Shown piece by piece: positions 7,683-15,297 of a DNA stretch of 64,000 nucleotides (its first letter is position 1; the number at the start of each line of letters is the position of its first letter). The notes under the pieces were generated by a model, which did no database searches, had not been told where the DNA came from, and worked only from the letters and a program-made list of their open reading frames with translations. The DNA comes from Bradyrhizobium_A sp052115025 (GTDB taxonomy: Bacteria; Pseudomonadota; Alphaproteobacteria; Rhizobiales; Xanthobacteraceae): contig NZ_JBFRFW010000001.1 in the NCBI RefSeq assembly GCF_052115025.1, positions 62,001 through 126,000 on the forward strand, read 5' to 3'. A program made the translations under genes and the position numbers.

Positions 7683-9089
7683 CTACGGAATCTCGTAGAC
7701 CAGCGCGTCGTCGGTGATGCCGCGCAGCGCTGCGCGCTGCTCGACCGGTTGCAGGCCGGACTTCTCCAGTATCTTGATGGCACCGCTGTCCGCCACGATC
7801 GACCTGGTCGCGAAGATCGAACGCGACTTCGCCAGCCCCTGCACCCGCGCCGCCATGTTGACGGTCTGCCCGAAATAATCCTGCCGGTCGTTGAAGGTGA
7901 CCGCGAGACACGGCCCCTCGTGAATGCCGATCTTGAGCAGCAGGTCCTCGCCGCCGCGCTGGTCATTGATTTCCTGCATCGCCTCGCGCATGCGTAGCGC
8001 CGCCGCCAGCGCCCGGTCCGGCGTCGGGAATGTCGCCATCACCGCATCACCGATGGTCTTCACCACCGCGCCGGCCTCGGAGGCGACGATGCGATAGAGC
8101 ACGCTGAAGTGCTGGCGCACGAGATCGTAAGCGACGAGATCGCCGACACGCTCGTAGAGCTCCGTCGAGCCCTTGAGATCGGTGAACAGGAACGTGAGAC
8201 TGGTGATCTTGAGCCGCTGGTCGACGTCGAGCGTGTCGGTGCGGTAGATGTCGCGGAAGGTCTGATTGGTCAAAAGCCGCTTCGCCGTCAGGAACGGTTT
8301 GCGGTGGCCGATCATGTCATGCATCACCTGATTGGCGACCCATACGCCGGGCAGCACGCGGCGACTGGTTCGGTTCTCCAGGCTGAGCCGCAGCGGCCCC
8401 GGCCGCATCTCCGCGGTGCCGGTGGGTGCCTGCACCTGGTTGAACACCAGCGTCAGCGACTGCCGCTCCCGTGTCGGCTCGCCCTTGACGTCGATGAACT
8501 GGGTGGCGTGGGTGACGGGATCGAACACAATGATGAATTCGCTCGGCAGCTGCAGCGACAGCAGCGCCTTCTCGCCGGGCGGCAGCTCCAGCACCTCGAT
8601 CGCGAACTCGTCGAAATGACTTTCGAGATCCTCCGGCAGGTCGATGCCTGAACTCCAGAACACCTGCCGGCAATACTCGATATAGGGCAGCGTATCCGGA
8701 TCATGGGCCACGATCCGGCGCACCCGCGGATTGACCGTGAAGGTGACCTCGACCATCTCGTCGAGGGTCGGCTCATAGGCCGCCGCGCACAGCGCGCAGT
8801 TGTAGCGGTCGTGATCGAAGGTCTTGAGCGTCGCGCCGGCGTCGAGCACCCCGCCGCAACCGGGACACAGCATATTCCAGGACAGGTCGAACAGGCCGAT
8901 GCGCGACGCATGCAGAAACGCCGCGATCACATGCTCGACATCAATGTCCTCGCGCCTGGCGAAGTCGAGGGCGTTGATCCGGCAGAGATCGCGATCGGAA
9001 CCGTCGCGCACCACGCGCTCGATTGCGTCCACGGAGCGTGCTTCGGCGGTCTGCCGCAGAACATCAAACAGCGCTTTTGTCTCGGTCAT
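7683..9089 (-). CDS. Class III adenylate/guanylate cyclase with N-terminal zinc-ribbon region (DUF5939 type)
   Basis: A 468-residue soluble cyclase predicted to make cAMP (or cGMP). The C-terminal catalytic domain (about residues 300-468) has both metal-binding aspartates (LFTDLKGST and KTIGDAVM) and the transition-state Asn/Arg pair in GQTVNMAARVQG, so it should be active. The N-terminal 290 residues match the DUF5939-type region and contain a CPGC...CALC pair that looks like a zinc ribbon. The ATG at 9089 (MTETKALFD) is chosen because GAGG lies 9 bases upstream. A TTG six codons earlier is weaker. There are no membrane segments. The gene is monocistronic and convergent with the small gene ending at 7632. 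Confidence 0.87.
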   Translation of the reverse strand: MTETKALFDVLRQTAEARSVDAIERVVRDGSDRDLCRINALDFARREDIDVEHVIAAFLHASRIGLFDLSWNMLCPGCGGVLDAGATLKTFDHDRYNCALCAAAYEPTLDEMVEVTFTVNPRVRRIVAHDPDTLPYIEYCRQVFWSSGIDLPEDLESHFDEFAIEVLELPPGEKALLSLQLPSEFIIVFDPVTHATQFIDVKGEPTRERQSLTLVFNQVQAPTGTAEMRPGPLRLSLENRTSRRVLPGVWVANQVMHDMIGHRKPFLTAKRLLTNQTFRDIYRTDTLDVDQRLKITSLTFLFTDLKGSTELYERVGDLVAYDLVRQHFSVLYRIVASEAGAVVKTIGDAVMATFPTPDRALAAALRMREAMQEINDQRGGEDLLLKIGIHEGPCLAVTFNDRQDYFGQTVNMAARVQGLAKSRSIFATRSIVADSGAIKILEKSGLQPVEQRAALRGITDDALVYEIP

Positions 9090-9190
9090 GGGCGTAACCT
9101 CGCGCAAAATATCGCATGAGGGAAGCGCAATATGGCAGGTCTTGCCCGCCGGGACTTGTCACAAATTCGAAAGAAAGCGGACCCGGCCGC

Positions 9191-9215
9191 GGAATATTGA
9201 CGCCGCGGGCGCGTT
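9191..9215 (+). promoter_or_regulatory. Possible EcfG (general stress sigma) promoter
   Basis: GGAAT-N16-CGTT resembles the alphaproteobacterial EcfG consensus (GGAAC-N16/17-CGTT). It sits about 50 bases before the ATG of the COG4315 gene. One mismatch in the -35 box keeps this tentative. Confidence 0.3.
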
Positions 9216-9266
9216 TGTAACGCGGGCACCGAGCGCCCCGCCGTCCATGACAGGGAGCTTCATCAC

Positions 9267-9647
9267 ATGTCGAGAGCCTTCACCGCGGCCGCACTGCTGA
9301 CGCTGCTCGTCTCGGGGACCGCCTGGGCCCAGACCACCCCCGCCAAGACCGCCGATACCGCCAAGGGCAAGGCGCTGGTGGATGCGAAGGGCATGACGCT
9401 CTATGTGTTCGACAAGGATGCCGCCGGCAAGTCGAACTGCAACGGCGCCTGCACCCAGAACTGGCCGCCGCTGGCGGCCGCGGCGGACGCCAAGGCCTCC
9501 GGTGACTGGAGCGTCGTCGCCCGCGGCGACGGCAGCCAGATGTGGGCCTACAAGGGCCGGCCGCTCTACACCTGGAAAGACGACAAGGCCCCCGGCGACA
9601 CCACCGGCGACGGCTTCAACGGGGTCTGGCACATCGCCAAGCCCTGA
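9267..9647 (+). CDS. Secreted COG4315-type repeat protein
   Basis: A 126-residue exported protein with a clean Sec signal (MSRAFTAAALLTLLVSGTAWAQ, cut after AWA). The mature part holds two copies of the 'secreted repeat of unknown function' (Lipoprotein_15, PF03640 type): GMTLYVFDKDAAGKSNCNG with CTQNWPPL, and RPLYTWKDDKAPGDTTGDGF ending in WHIAKP. Two cysteines (NCNGAC) may form a disulfide. There is no lipobox, so it is periplasmic rather than a lipoprotein. An AGGGAG Shine-Dalgarno precedes the ATG. The molecular role of the family is unknown. Confidence 0.85.
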   Translation: MSRAFTAAALLTLLVSGTAWAQTTPAKTADTAKGKALVDAKGMTLYVFDKDAAGKSNCNGACTQNWPPLAAAADAKASGDWSVVARGDGSQMWAYKGRPLYTWKDDKAPGDTTGDGFNGVWHIAKP

Positions 9648-9834
9648 GCCGAGCTCCAAACCAGGCCCTGCCCTGCTGGCGGCTCCATCCGTCGGTGTTT
9701 GCAAAGCGTGAACGAATCCAGGCTTCTGAACGACTAAAGCGGACATGATGCGCGGGGCGCCCCTGCCCTGCGGCACCGTTTTCGTCTAGGTTGCGCCCGC
9801 GCGACCCCTCAGTTCACCCAGGAGCCCCTATCCC

Positions 9835-10395
9835 ATGTCGACCGGCTGGATCGTTCTCGGCGTTATCGTCGTCCTCGCTTTCCTCGCATTCGGCGCCTAC
9901 AACCGCCTCGTCGCCCTGAGCCAGCGGGTCGGCCAGGCGTTTGCCGACATCGACGTGCAGCTCAAGCAGCGCCACGACCTGATTCCGAACCTGGTCGAGA
10001 CCGTGAAGGGCTATGCCGCCCATGAGCGCGGCACGCTGGACGACGTGGTCAAGGCCCGCAACACGGCGCTGTCGGCCCAGGGACCGGCGCAGGTCTCGGC
10101 CGCCGAGGCCCAGCTGTCCGGCGCGCTCGGCCGCCTGATCGCCCTGTCGGAGGCCTATCCGGACCTCAAGGCCAACGCCAATTTCCAGCAGTTGCAGAGC
10201 GAGTTGTCGGACATCGAGAACAAGCTGGCGGCCAGCCGCCGCTTCTTCAACAACGCCGTGCAGGAATACAACACCGGCATCCAGCAGATGCCCGCCGTGC
10301 TGTTCGCCGGCATGCTCGGATTCACTCGCAAGGACTTCTTCGACCTCGGCGAAAACCGGGTACAGATGGACCAGGCCCCGGCCGTGAAGTTCTGA
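9835..10395 (+). CDS. lemA: LemA family protein
   Basis: A 186-residue membrane-anchored coiled-coil protein. It has one N-terminal transmembrane helix (residues 5-23, GWIVLGVIVVLAFLAFGAY) and then the LemA helical bundle with YNRLVALSQRV, QLKQRHDLIPNLVETVKGYA and the family's FNNAVQEYN motif. The next gene, 25 bases downstream, is an M48 metalloprotease. The two families often pair, and both are thought to sit at the inner membrane with the catalytic or bundle domain in the cytoplasm or periplasm. The function of LemA itself is not established. Confidence 0.93.
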   Translation: MSTGWIVLGVIVVLAFLAFGAYNRLVALSQRVGQAFADIDVQLKQRHDLIPNLVETVKGYAAHERGTLDDVVKARNTALSAQGPAQVSAAEAQLSGALGRLIALSEAYPDLKANANFQQLQSELSDIENKLAASRRFFNNAVQEYNTGIQQMPAVLFAGMLGFTRKDFFDLGENRVQMDQAPAVKF

Positions 10396-10420
10396 CGCCG
10401 TTCTCGCGGGGCCGCATCCC

Positions 10421-11605
10421 ATGGCCGCCTACGGTCTCTACACGCACATCGCATCGAACAAATTCCGTTCGATGCTGCTGCTCGGCGGCCTGTTCCTGCT
10501 GATCTACGTGATGGTGTTCGCCGGCGCGCTGATCGGCGAAGTCATGGCCGATAGCGGCGGCACGGTGGACTACTATCTTGCCGCCGCCGCACGCGACCTG
10601 ATCAAGGCGCTGCCGCTCGCGACGCTCGGCTCGGCCGCCTGGATCGTGGTCGCCTATTTCTTCCACCAATCGATCATCGATGCCGTCACCGGCGGCCGCG
10701 ACGTGACGCGGCAGGACCAGCCACGGCTCTATAACCTGCTCGAAAACCTCTGCATCTCGCGCGGCATCCCGATGCCGAAGCTGAAGATCATGGACAGCGA
10801 CGCGCTGAACGCGTTCGCCACCGGCCTCAACCGCAAGCAGTATTCGGTCACCGTCACCTCCGGCCTGCTGCGCGCGCTCGACGACCAGGAAGTCGAGGCC
10901 GTGCTCGGCCACGAGTTGACCCATATCCGCAATGGCGATGTGCAGCTGATGGTGATCGCCGTGATCATCGCCGGCGTGGTCGGCTTCTTTGCCGAGCTGT
11001 TCTTCCGCATCTTCTTCAATTCGGGGATCCGGATCGGCGGCGGTCGCGGCTCCTCGTCGTCCTCGTCATCCGATGGCGACCGCAAGGGCGGCGGCGGAGC
11101 GATCGTCGTCATCATCCTCGCGGTCGCGCTGATCGCTCTTGCCTGGCTGATGTCGCTTGTGGTGCGCTTCGCACTGTCGCGGTCACGCGAGTACCTTGCG
11201 GACGCCGGCTCCGTGGAGCTGACCAAGAACCCGGACGCGATGATCTCGGCGCTGCGCAAGATCGAGAACCGCGGCGAGCTGCCGGGCGCGACCTCGGCGG
11301 TGATGGAAATGTGCGTCGACAACCCGCGCCAGGGCTTTGCCGACCTGTTCGCGACCCATCCGTCGGTCGAATCGCGGGTCCAGAAGCTGGTGCAGTTCGC
11401 GGGAGGACACGATCCGGGTCCGCTCGCGCTGCCGCCGGCGGACACGGGAGCCGAGGCTCAAGCACAACCGACCAGCGCTGGTTCCGCGCAGGACACCCCG
11501 TCCGACCGCCCGTCTGTACCGCCGGCGGGCCCATGGGGCAGCCCAGAGCCGCCATCCGGGGCGCCGGCCGGCCCCTGGAACAAGCCTGCCGGGCCCTGGG
11601 GATAA
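10421..11605 (+). CDS. M48 family membrane metalloprotease, Pro-rich tail
   Basis: A 394-residue zinc protease related to HtpX, likely acting in membrane-protein quality control. Transmembrane helices lie near residues 18-42, 66-82, 176-200 and 225-250. The zinc site HELTH is at 164-168 in VLGHELTHIRNGD, and the third ligand lies in the SREYLADAGSVELT segment. The loop GGRGSSSSSSSDGDRKGGGG separates the last helices. The C-terminal 60 residues are a Pro/Gly/Ala tail holding PAGPW three times, which is unusual for the family. It forms an operon with the LemA gene. Confidence 0.88.
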   Translation: MAAYGLYTHIASNKFRSMLLLGGLFLLIYVMVFAGALIGEVMADSGGTVDYYLAAAARDLIKALPLATLGSAAWIVVAYFFHQSIIDAVTGGRDVTRQDQPRLYNLLENLCISRGIPMPKLKIMDSDALNAFATGLNRKQYSVTVTSGLLRALDDQEVEAVLGHELTHIRNGDVQLMVIAVIIAGVVGFFAELFFRIFFNSGIRIGGGRGSSSSSSSDGDRKGGGGAIVVIILAVALIALAWLMSLVVRFALSRSREYLADAGSVELTKNPDAMISALRKIENRGELPGATSAVMEMCVDNPRQGFADLFATHPSVESRVQKLVQFAGGHDPGPLALPPADTGAEAQAQPTSAGSAQDTPSDRPSVPPAGPWGSPEPPSGAPAGPWNKPAGPWG

Positions 11606-11704
11606 CTCCGGCGGACACCCCTGGTCAGAACCGCATGAATTTGGGGCTATCCGCCCTGCGGGACCGTTGAGGAATTGAATTCTCCCTTGTTTCTGCCATG
11701 GTCC

Positions 11705-11759
11705 GCCCCAATGCAGACAGGGACGATCCGCTCTCGCGCGGATCAGCATGGTTTGGGGC
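11705..11759 (+). promoter_or_regulatory. Nested hairpin leader abutting the RBS of the ParA-like gene
   Basis: An outer pair GCCCCAA (11705-11711) / TTGGGGC (11753-11759) encloses an inner pair GATCCG (11725-11730) / CGGATC (11739-11744). The 3' arm ends exactly where the Shine-Dalgarno AAGGGGA (11760-11766) begins. This could be a structured 5' UTR that gates translation, but it may be incidental. Confidence 0.35.
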
Positions 11760-11770
11760 AAGGGGATCTC

Positions 11771-12520
11771 ATGACTAAGCCGGCAGTGATCGTGGTGGGC
11801 GCGGACAAGGGTGGGGTCGGCAAGACCACCGTGTCGCGTGCGGTTCTCGACTATTTCAGCGCCAACAACATTCCGACCCGGGCGTTCGACACCGAGTCGC
11901 CCCGCGGCACCCTGAAACGCTTCCATCCCGCCATCACCGAGATCGTCGACATGACGACGACCTCGGACCAGATGAAGATCTTCGATACGCTCAACACCGC
12001 CGGCGCCTCGGTCACCGTGATCGACGTGCGCGCAGGCCTGCTGTCGCCCGCCCTCGCCTCGCTGCGCGATATCGGTTTTCTCGATGCCGCGAAGTCCGGC
12101 CAGATCACCTTCGCCGTGTTCCATATCCTCGGCCCGTCGATCGCCTCGCTCGAGGAGATCGCCGAGACCGCGACCTTCATGAACGGCGCCAAGTACTTCC
12201 TGGTGAAGAACTTCATCAACAACACCAGCTTCTTCGAGTGGGACCAGGCGACCTACAACTCCTATTTCCACCGCATCAAGGACGCCACCGAACTCACCAT
12301 CCCAAAGCTCAACGAGATGGCTTACGAGCAGGTCGAGGTCTCCTCGGTGCCATTCCTCAAGTTTGTCGCCAACAAGGGCCACAATGACGAGGCCGCCAAC
12401 TACTCGTTCGTGCTGCGTGGCTATGTCCGCCACTGGCTCGGCAACGTCTGGAGCGAGTTCGACCGCATCAAGCTGACCGACCTGGTCGGCTCCGCCGCCA
12501 CCCCGCGCAAGGCGGAGTAA
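11771..12520 (+). CDS. ParA/MinD-like ATPase
   Basis: A 249-residue deviant-Walker ATPase of the ParA/MinD/CobQ class. The signature P-loop KGGVGKTT is at residues 13-20, preceded by the strand AVIVVGAD. FDTESPRGTL and VTVIDVRAGLLSP occupy the usual switch positions. The ATG at 11771 has a perfect AAGGGGA Shine-Dalgarno. There is no ParB gene or parS site nearby, so this is not the chromosomal partition system. It is an orphan positioning or regulatory ATPase. The next gene, 154 bases downstream, is a second P-loop protein of similar size, and the two may work together. Confidence 0.82.
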   Translation: MTKPAVIVVGADKGGVGKTTVSRAVLDYFSANNIPTRAFDTESPRGTLKRFHPAITEIVDMTTTSDQMKIFDTLNTAGASVTVIDVRAGLLSPALASLRDIGFLDAAKSGQITFAVFHILGPSIASLEEIAETATFMNGAKYFLVKNFINNTSFFEWDQATYNSYFHRIKDATELTIPKLNEMAYEQVEVSSVPFLKFVANKGHNDEAANYSFVLRGYVRHWLGNVWSEFDRIKLTDLVGSAATPRKAE

Positions 12521-12674
12521 CGGCGCGGCGCTCCCCGCGGAGCGCCCACGCCGGACCGCACGCCATCGCCCGCGGCGGCCTTGCGCGCCGCGGTTGTGCC
12601 TGCGATTGTTTCGCTTGCAGGACCTTCAGCGTCCCGCCACGCGGGGCGCCATCTCCTATCGATTTGCCGCACTG

Positions 12675-13343
12675 ATGAGCCGCACGCCCGTCTATATCGT
12701 CTGCGCGACCCGCCCCTTCGTCGGCAAGACGCTGCTGTCGCGCCTGCTCACCGAATTCCTGCTGCTGCAGCAGCGCGAGGTGGTGGCGTTCGACATCAAC
12801 GAAAAGGAACCATCGCTGATCGACTTCCTGCCGGACGTCACCGAGACGGCAGACGTGATGAACACCTTCGGCAAGATGCAGCTGATGGATCGCCTGATCA
12901 TCAACGACGATATCGGCAAGGTGGTCGATCTCGGCTTCCACGCCTATGACGAGTTCTTCAGGATGAGCGAGGAAATCGGCTTCATCAAGGAGGCGAGCCG
13001 GCGCGGCGTCGATGTGATCGTGATGTTCATCGCCGATTCCGACCGCATGTCGGGCGCCAACTTCGCGCGGCTGCGGCGCACGTTTCCGACGGCCGCCATC
13101 GTGCCGGTCGACAACGAGCAGGTGTTGCACGGCGAGCCGCCGGCATCCTATGACGGCCTCGACACGTTGCATATCCGCGCGCTGCCACCGTTCCTGAAAA
13201 CCTATGTCGACCGCCGCAACTTCTCGTTCACCGGATTCCTGCGGCAGGACACCGACAGCTCGTCGGAGCTCAACCAGTGGATCAGGCGCAGCTATATCGC
13301 CTTTCGCGACATCGAGCTGCACCTGCACCGCTATCGGATGTAG
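12675..13343 (+). CDS. P-loop protein with degenerate ParA-type motif, unknown function
   Basis: A 222-residue protein starting at ATG 12675 (MSRTPVYIVCATRPF). The loop ATRPFVGKTLLSRLL keeps the GKT core of a Walker A motif, but the ParA signature lysine (KGG) is replaced by RPF. VVAFDINEKEPSLIDFLPD resembles the switch strand of ParA-like ATPases, and DVIVMFIADSDRMSG fits a Walker B-like strand. The C-terminus is Arg-rich (WIRRSYIAFRDIELHLHRYR). I recognise no named family. Its position behind a canonical ParA-like gene suggests a paralogous partner that may bind nucleotide without typical dimerisation. Confidence 0.7.
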   Translation: MSRTPVYIVCATRPFVGKTLLSRLLTEFLLLQQREVVAFDINEKEPSLIDFLPDVTETADVMNTFGKMQLMDRLIINDDIGKVVDLGFHAYDEFFRMSEEIGFIKEASRRGVDVIVMFIADSDRMSGANFARLRRTFPTAAIVPVDNEQVLHGEPPASYDGLDTLHIRALPPFLKTYVDRRNFSFTGFLRQDTDSSSELNQWIRRSYIAFRDIELHLHRYRM

Positions 13344-13406
13344 CGTGGCCATGCAAAGCAGCGCCGATCGCGCTGCGATCGACGCAAGACGCGATGGAGG
13401 CAAACG

Positions 13407-13862
13407 ATGACCGGATGGAACGACTCCCATGACGGCGGCTGCCGCTGCGGACGGCTCCGTTTCGCGGTGAAAGGTGCGCGGCTGATGACCATGGCCTGTC
13501 ATTGCACGGGCTGCCAGCGGATGACAGCCAGCGCCTTTTCGCTCAGCGCACTCTATCCGAGCGCGGCATTCACGGTGACCGCGGGCGAGCCGGTGATCGG
13601 CGGCCTGCATGGTCCGACGCGCCATTTCTTTTGCGATTACTGCATGAGCTGGTTGTTCACCCGCCCCGAGGGCATGGGCGATTTCGTCAATGTCCGCGCC
13701 ACCATGCTCGATGACGCGCGATCATTCCACCCGTTCATCGAAACCTATATCTGCGAGAAGCTGCCCTGGGCCACGACGTCGGCCGTCCACAGCTTCGACA
13801 AGTATCCGGCGATGGAGCAGTTTCCGGCCTTGCTCGCGGAATACCGCGAGCAGTCCCGATGA
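13407..13862 (+). CDS. GFA (CENP-V/GFA domain) family protein
   Basis: A 151-residue zinc-binding protein of the glutathione-dependent formaldehyde-activating enzyme fold. The cysteines lie in the family pattern: GCRCG near residue 13, CHCTGCQ near 32, and CDYC near 77, the last replacing the usual CxxCG. The predicted role is binding or turnover of a glutathione adduct, but most members have no proven substrate. ATG 13407 is preceded by GGAGGCAAACG. It stands alone on the plus strand, convergent with the Crp/Fnr-type gene. Confidence 0.87.
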   Translation: MTGWNDSHDGGCRCGRLRFAVKGARLMTMACHCTGCQRMTASAFSLSALYPSAAFTVTAGEPVIGGLHGPTRHFFCDYCMSWLFTRPEGMGDFVNVRATMLDDARSFHPFIETYICEKLPWATTSAVHSFDKYPAMEQFPALLAEYREQSR

Positions 13863-13887
13863 GCCGCCGGGCCATCCCGGCGGCGCA

Positions 13888-14562
13888 CTACTCGCCGTAG
13901 CCGCGCAGGCCGTCGAGATCGAGGATGGTGATGCCGCCATATTCGAGCCGCAGCAGGCCTTCCTTCTCCAGCACCTTGAGGCTCTGGTTGGCGTTCTGCC
14001 GGGACATGCCCGAGAGCGAACCGACCTCTTCCTGGGTGATTTCGAGATGCCGGGTGACATCCGGATAGAGGATGGGATTGAACAGCGAGGCGATGCAGCG
14101 GGCGAGGCGCGCGGTGGCGTCGAGCATGCGGTCGTACTCGAGCAGGCCGATGAACTGGCCGAGCCGCTCATTGAGCTGGCCGACGAGGAAGCGGTTGAAC
14201 GCGACGCTGTTCTCGAACAGCCACAGGAAGGTCGCGCGGTCCATCATCGCAAGGCGGGTGTCGCGCAACGCCACGAGATCATAGCGCCGCAACTCGTCCT
14301 TGAGCATGGTGCCCTCGCCGATCCAGGCGCCGGCGGTGACGCCGGTAAAGCCGATGGCCTTTCCTTCACGCGACACCGTGCCCATCTTGACGAGACCGGA
14401 GACGACGCCGGTCCAGTAGTCGAAGCGATCGCCGCGCAAGCAGATGAATTCGTTGGCCTTGTACGACTTCTCGGTGATGCCGGCGCGGGCGCGCTCGAGC
14501 TCAGGCTCGCTCAGTGCGCGCGACCAGGCCGCGATCCGCTTGAGATAGTCCGCAGAAATCAT
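13888..14562 (-). CDS. Crp/Fnr family transcriptional regulator
   Basis: A 224-residue regulator. An N-terminal cyclic-nucleotide-binding-type beta roll (about 25-140) is followed by a dimer helix (LVGQLNERLGQFIGLLEYDR) and a C-terminal winged helix with LEITQEEVGSLSGMSRQNANQSLKVLEKEGLL, the recognition helix being SRQNANQSL. There is no N-terminal cysteine cluster, so it is not an oxygen-sensing FNR. One Cys (FICLRGD) sits in the beta roll. The ligand is unknown. A cyclase gene lies 5 kb away, so cAMP is conceivable but not shown. A perfect 9-bp-arm inverted repeat lies about 70 bases upstream of the start. Confidence 0.88.
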   Translation of the reverse strand: MISADYLKRIAAWSRALSEPELERARAGITEKSYKANEFICLRGDRFDYWTGVVSGLVKMGTVSREGKAIGFTGVTAGAWIGEGTMLKDELRRYDLVALRDTRLAMMDRATFLWLFENSVAFNRFLVGQLNERLGQFIGLLEYDRMLDATARLARCIASLFNPILYPDVTRHLEITQEEVGSLSGMSRQNANQSLKVLEKEGLLRLEYGGITILDLDGLRGYGE

Positions 14563-14630
14563 GGTCTCGCCACCTGTCGCGCCTCATCCGCTCCGGTCGG
14601 CAGAGATCACCGAGGCAACCAGAAGCAGCC

Positions 14631-14656
14631 CGCCTGTGCGGACCTTAGCACAGGCG
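14631..14656. promoter_or_regulatory. Inverted repeat between apt and the Crp/Fnr gene
   Basis: CGCCTGTGC-N8-GCACAGGCG is a perfect dyad in the 188-base gap downstream of apt and upstream of the regulator. With no following T-run it is a poor terminator and fits better as an operator, possibly autoregulatory. Confidence 0.4.
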
Positions 14657-14750
14657 GCGCCGGTGGCAGCCATCCGGACGGGGCGGGAGGTCGGAACGGC
14701 TGCGGCCAATGACCGCTCGGCCCGCGCCCGCGGACGCGCTGCCAGGCGGC

Positions 14751-15281
14751 TCAGTGGCCCTCGAACGCCATCAGCGTACGCACCGGCACGTTCATGGCGC
14801 GCAGCTTGTCGGCGCCGCCGAGCTCCGGCAGGTCGACGATGAAACAGGCCGCGACCACCTCGGCGCCGATCTGGCGCATCAGTTTCACGGCGCCCTCGGC
14901 GGTGCCGCCGGTGGCAATGAGATCGTCGATCAGGATCACGCGCTCGCCGGGATGGATGGCATCGGCATGCACCTCCATCTCGTCGACGCCGTACTCCAGC
15001 GAATAGGCGATCCGCACGGTGGCGTGCGGCAGCTTGCCCTTCTTGCGGATCGGCACGAAGCCGGCCGAAAGCTGGTGCGCCACCGCGCCGCCGATGATGA
15101 AGCCGCGCGCCTCGATACCGGCGATCTTGTCGATCTTGGAGCCGGCCCAGGGCTGCACCAGTTCGTCGACGGCGCGGCGGAACGACCGCGCGTCACCGAG
15201 CAGCGTGGTGATGTCCCTGAACATGACCCCCGGCTTGGGATAGTCAGGGATGGTGCGAACCACCGACTTCAGATCGCTCAT
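14751..15281 (-). CDS. apt: Adenine phosphoribosyltransferase
   Basis: Apt converts adenine and PRPP to AMP in purine salvage. It is a 176-residue cytosolic protein from ATG 15281 (MSDLKSVVRTIPDYPKPGVMFRDIT, the standard Apt opening) and carries the PRPP-binding loop RVILIDDLIATGGTA plus the adenine-side GIEARGFIIGGAVA. An upstream extension to 15335 would overlap trpE(G) and is rejected. It starts 16 bases after the trpE(G) stop on the same strand, so it may be read through from the tryptophan promoter. Confidence 0.96.
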   Translation of the reverse strand: MSDLKSVVRTIPDYPKPGVMFRDITTLLGDARSFRRAVDELVQPWAGSKIDKIAGIEARGFIIGGAVAHQLSAGFVPIRKKGKLPHATVRIAYSLEYGVDEMEVHADAIHPGERVILIDDLIATGGTAEGAVKLMRQIGAEVVAACFIVDLPELGGADKLRAMNVPVRTLMAFEGH

Positions 15282-15297
15282 ACGAATTCGTTGCCTC

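Noticed and set aside
12527..12546. GGCGCTCC-CCGC-GGAGCGCC hairpin after the ParA-like gene considered as a terminator
   Set aside because: No U tract follows. It may slow polymerase, but it cannot be called a terminator, and the partner gene follows closely.
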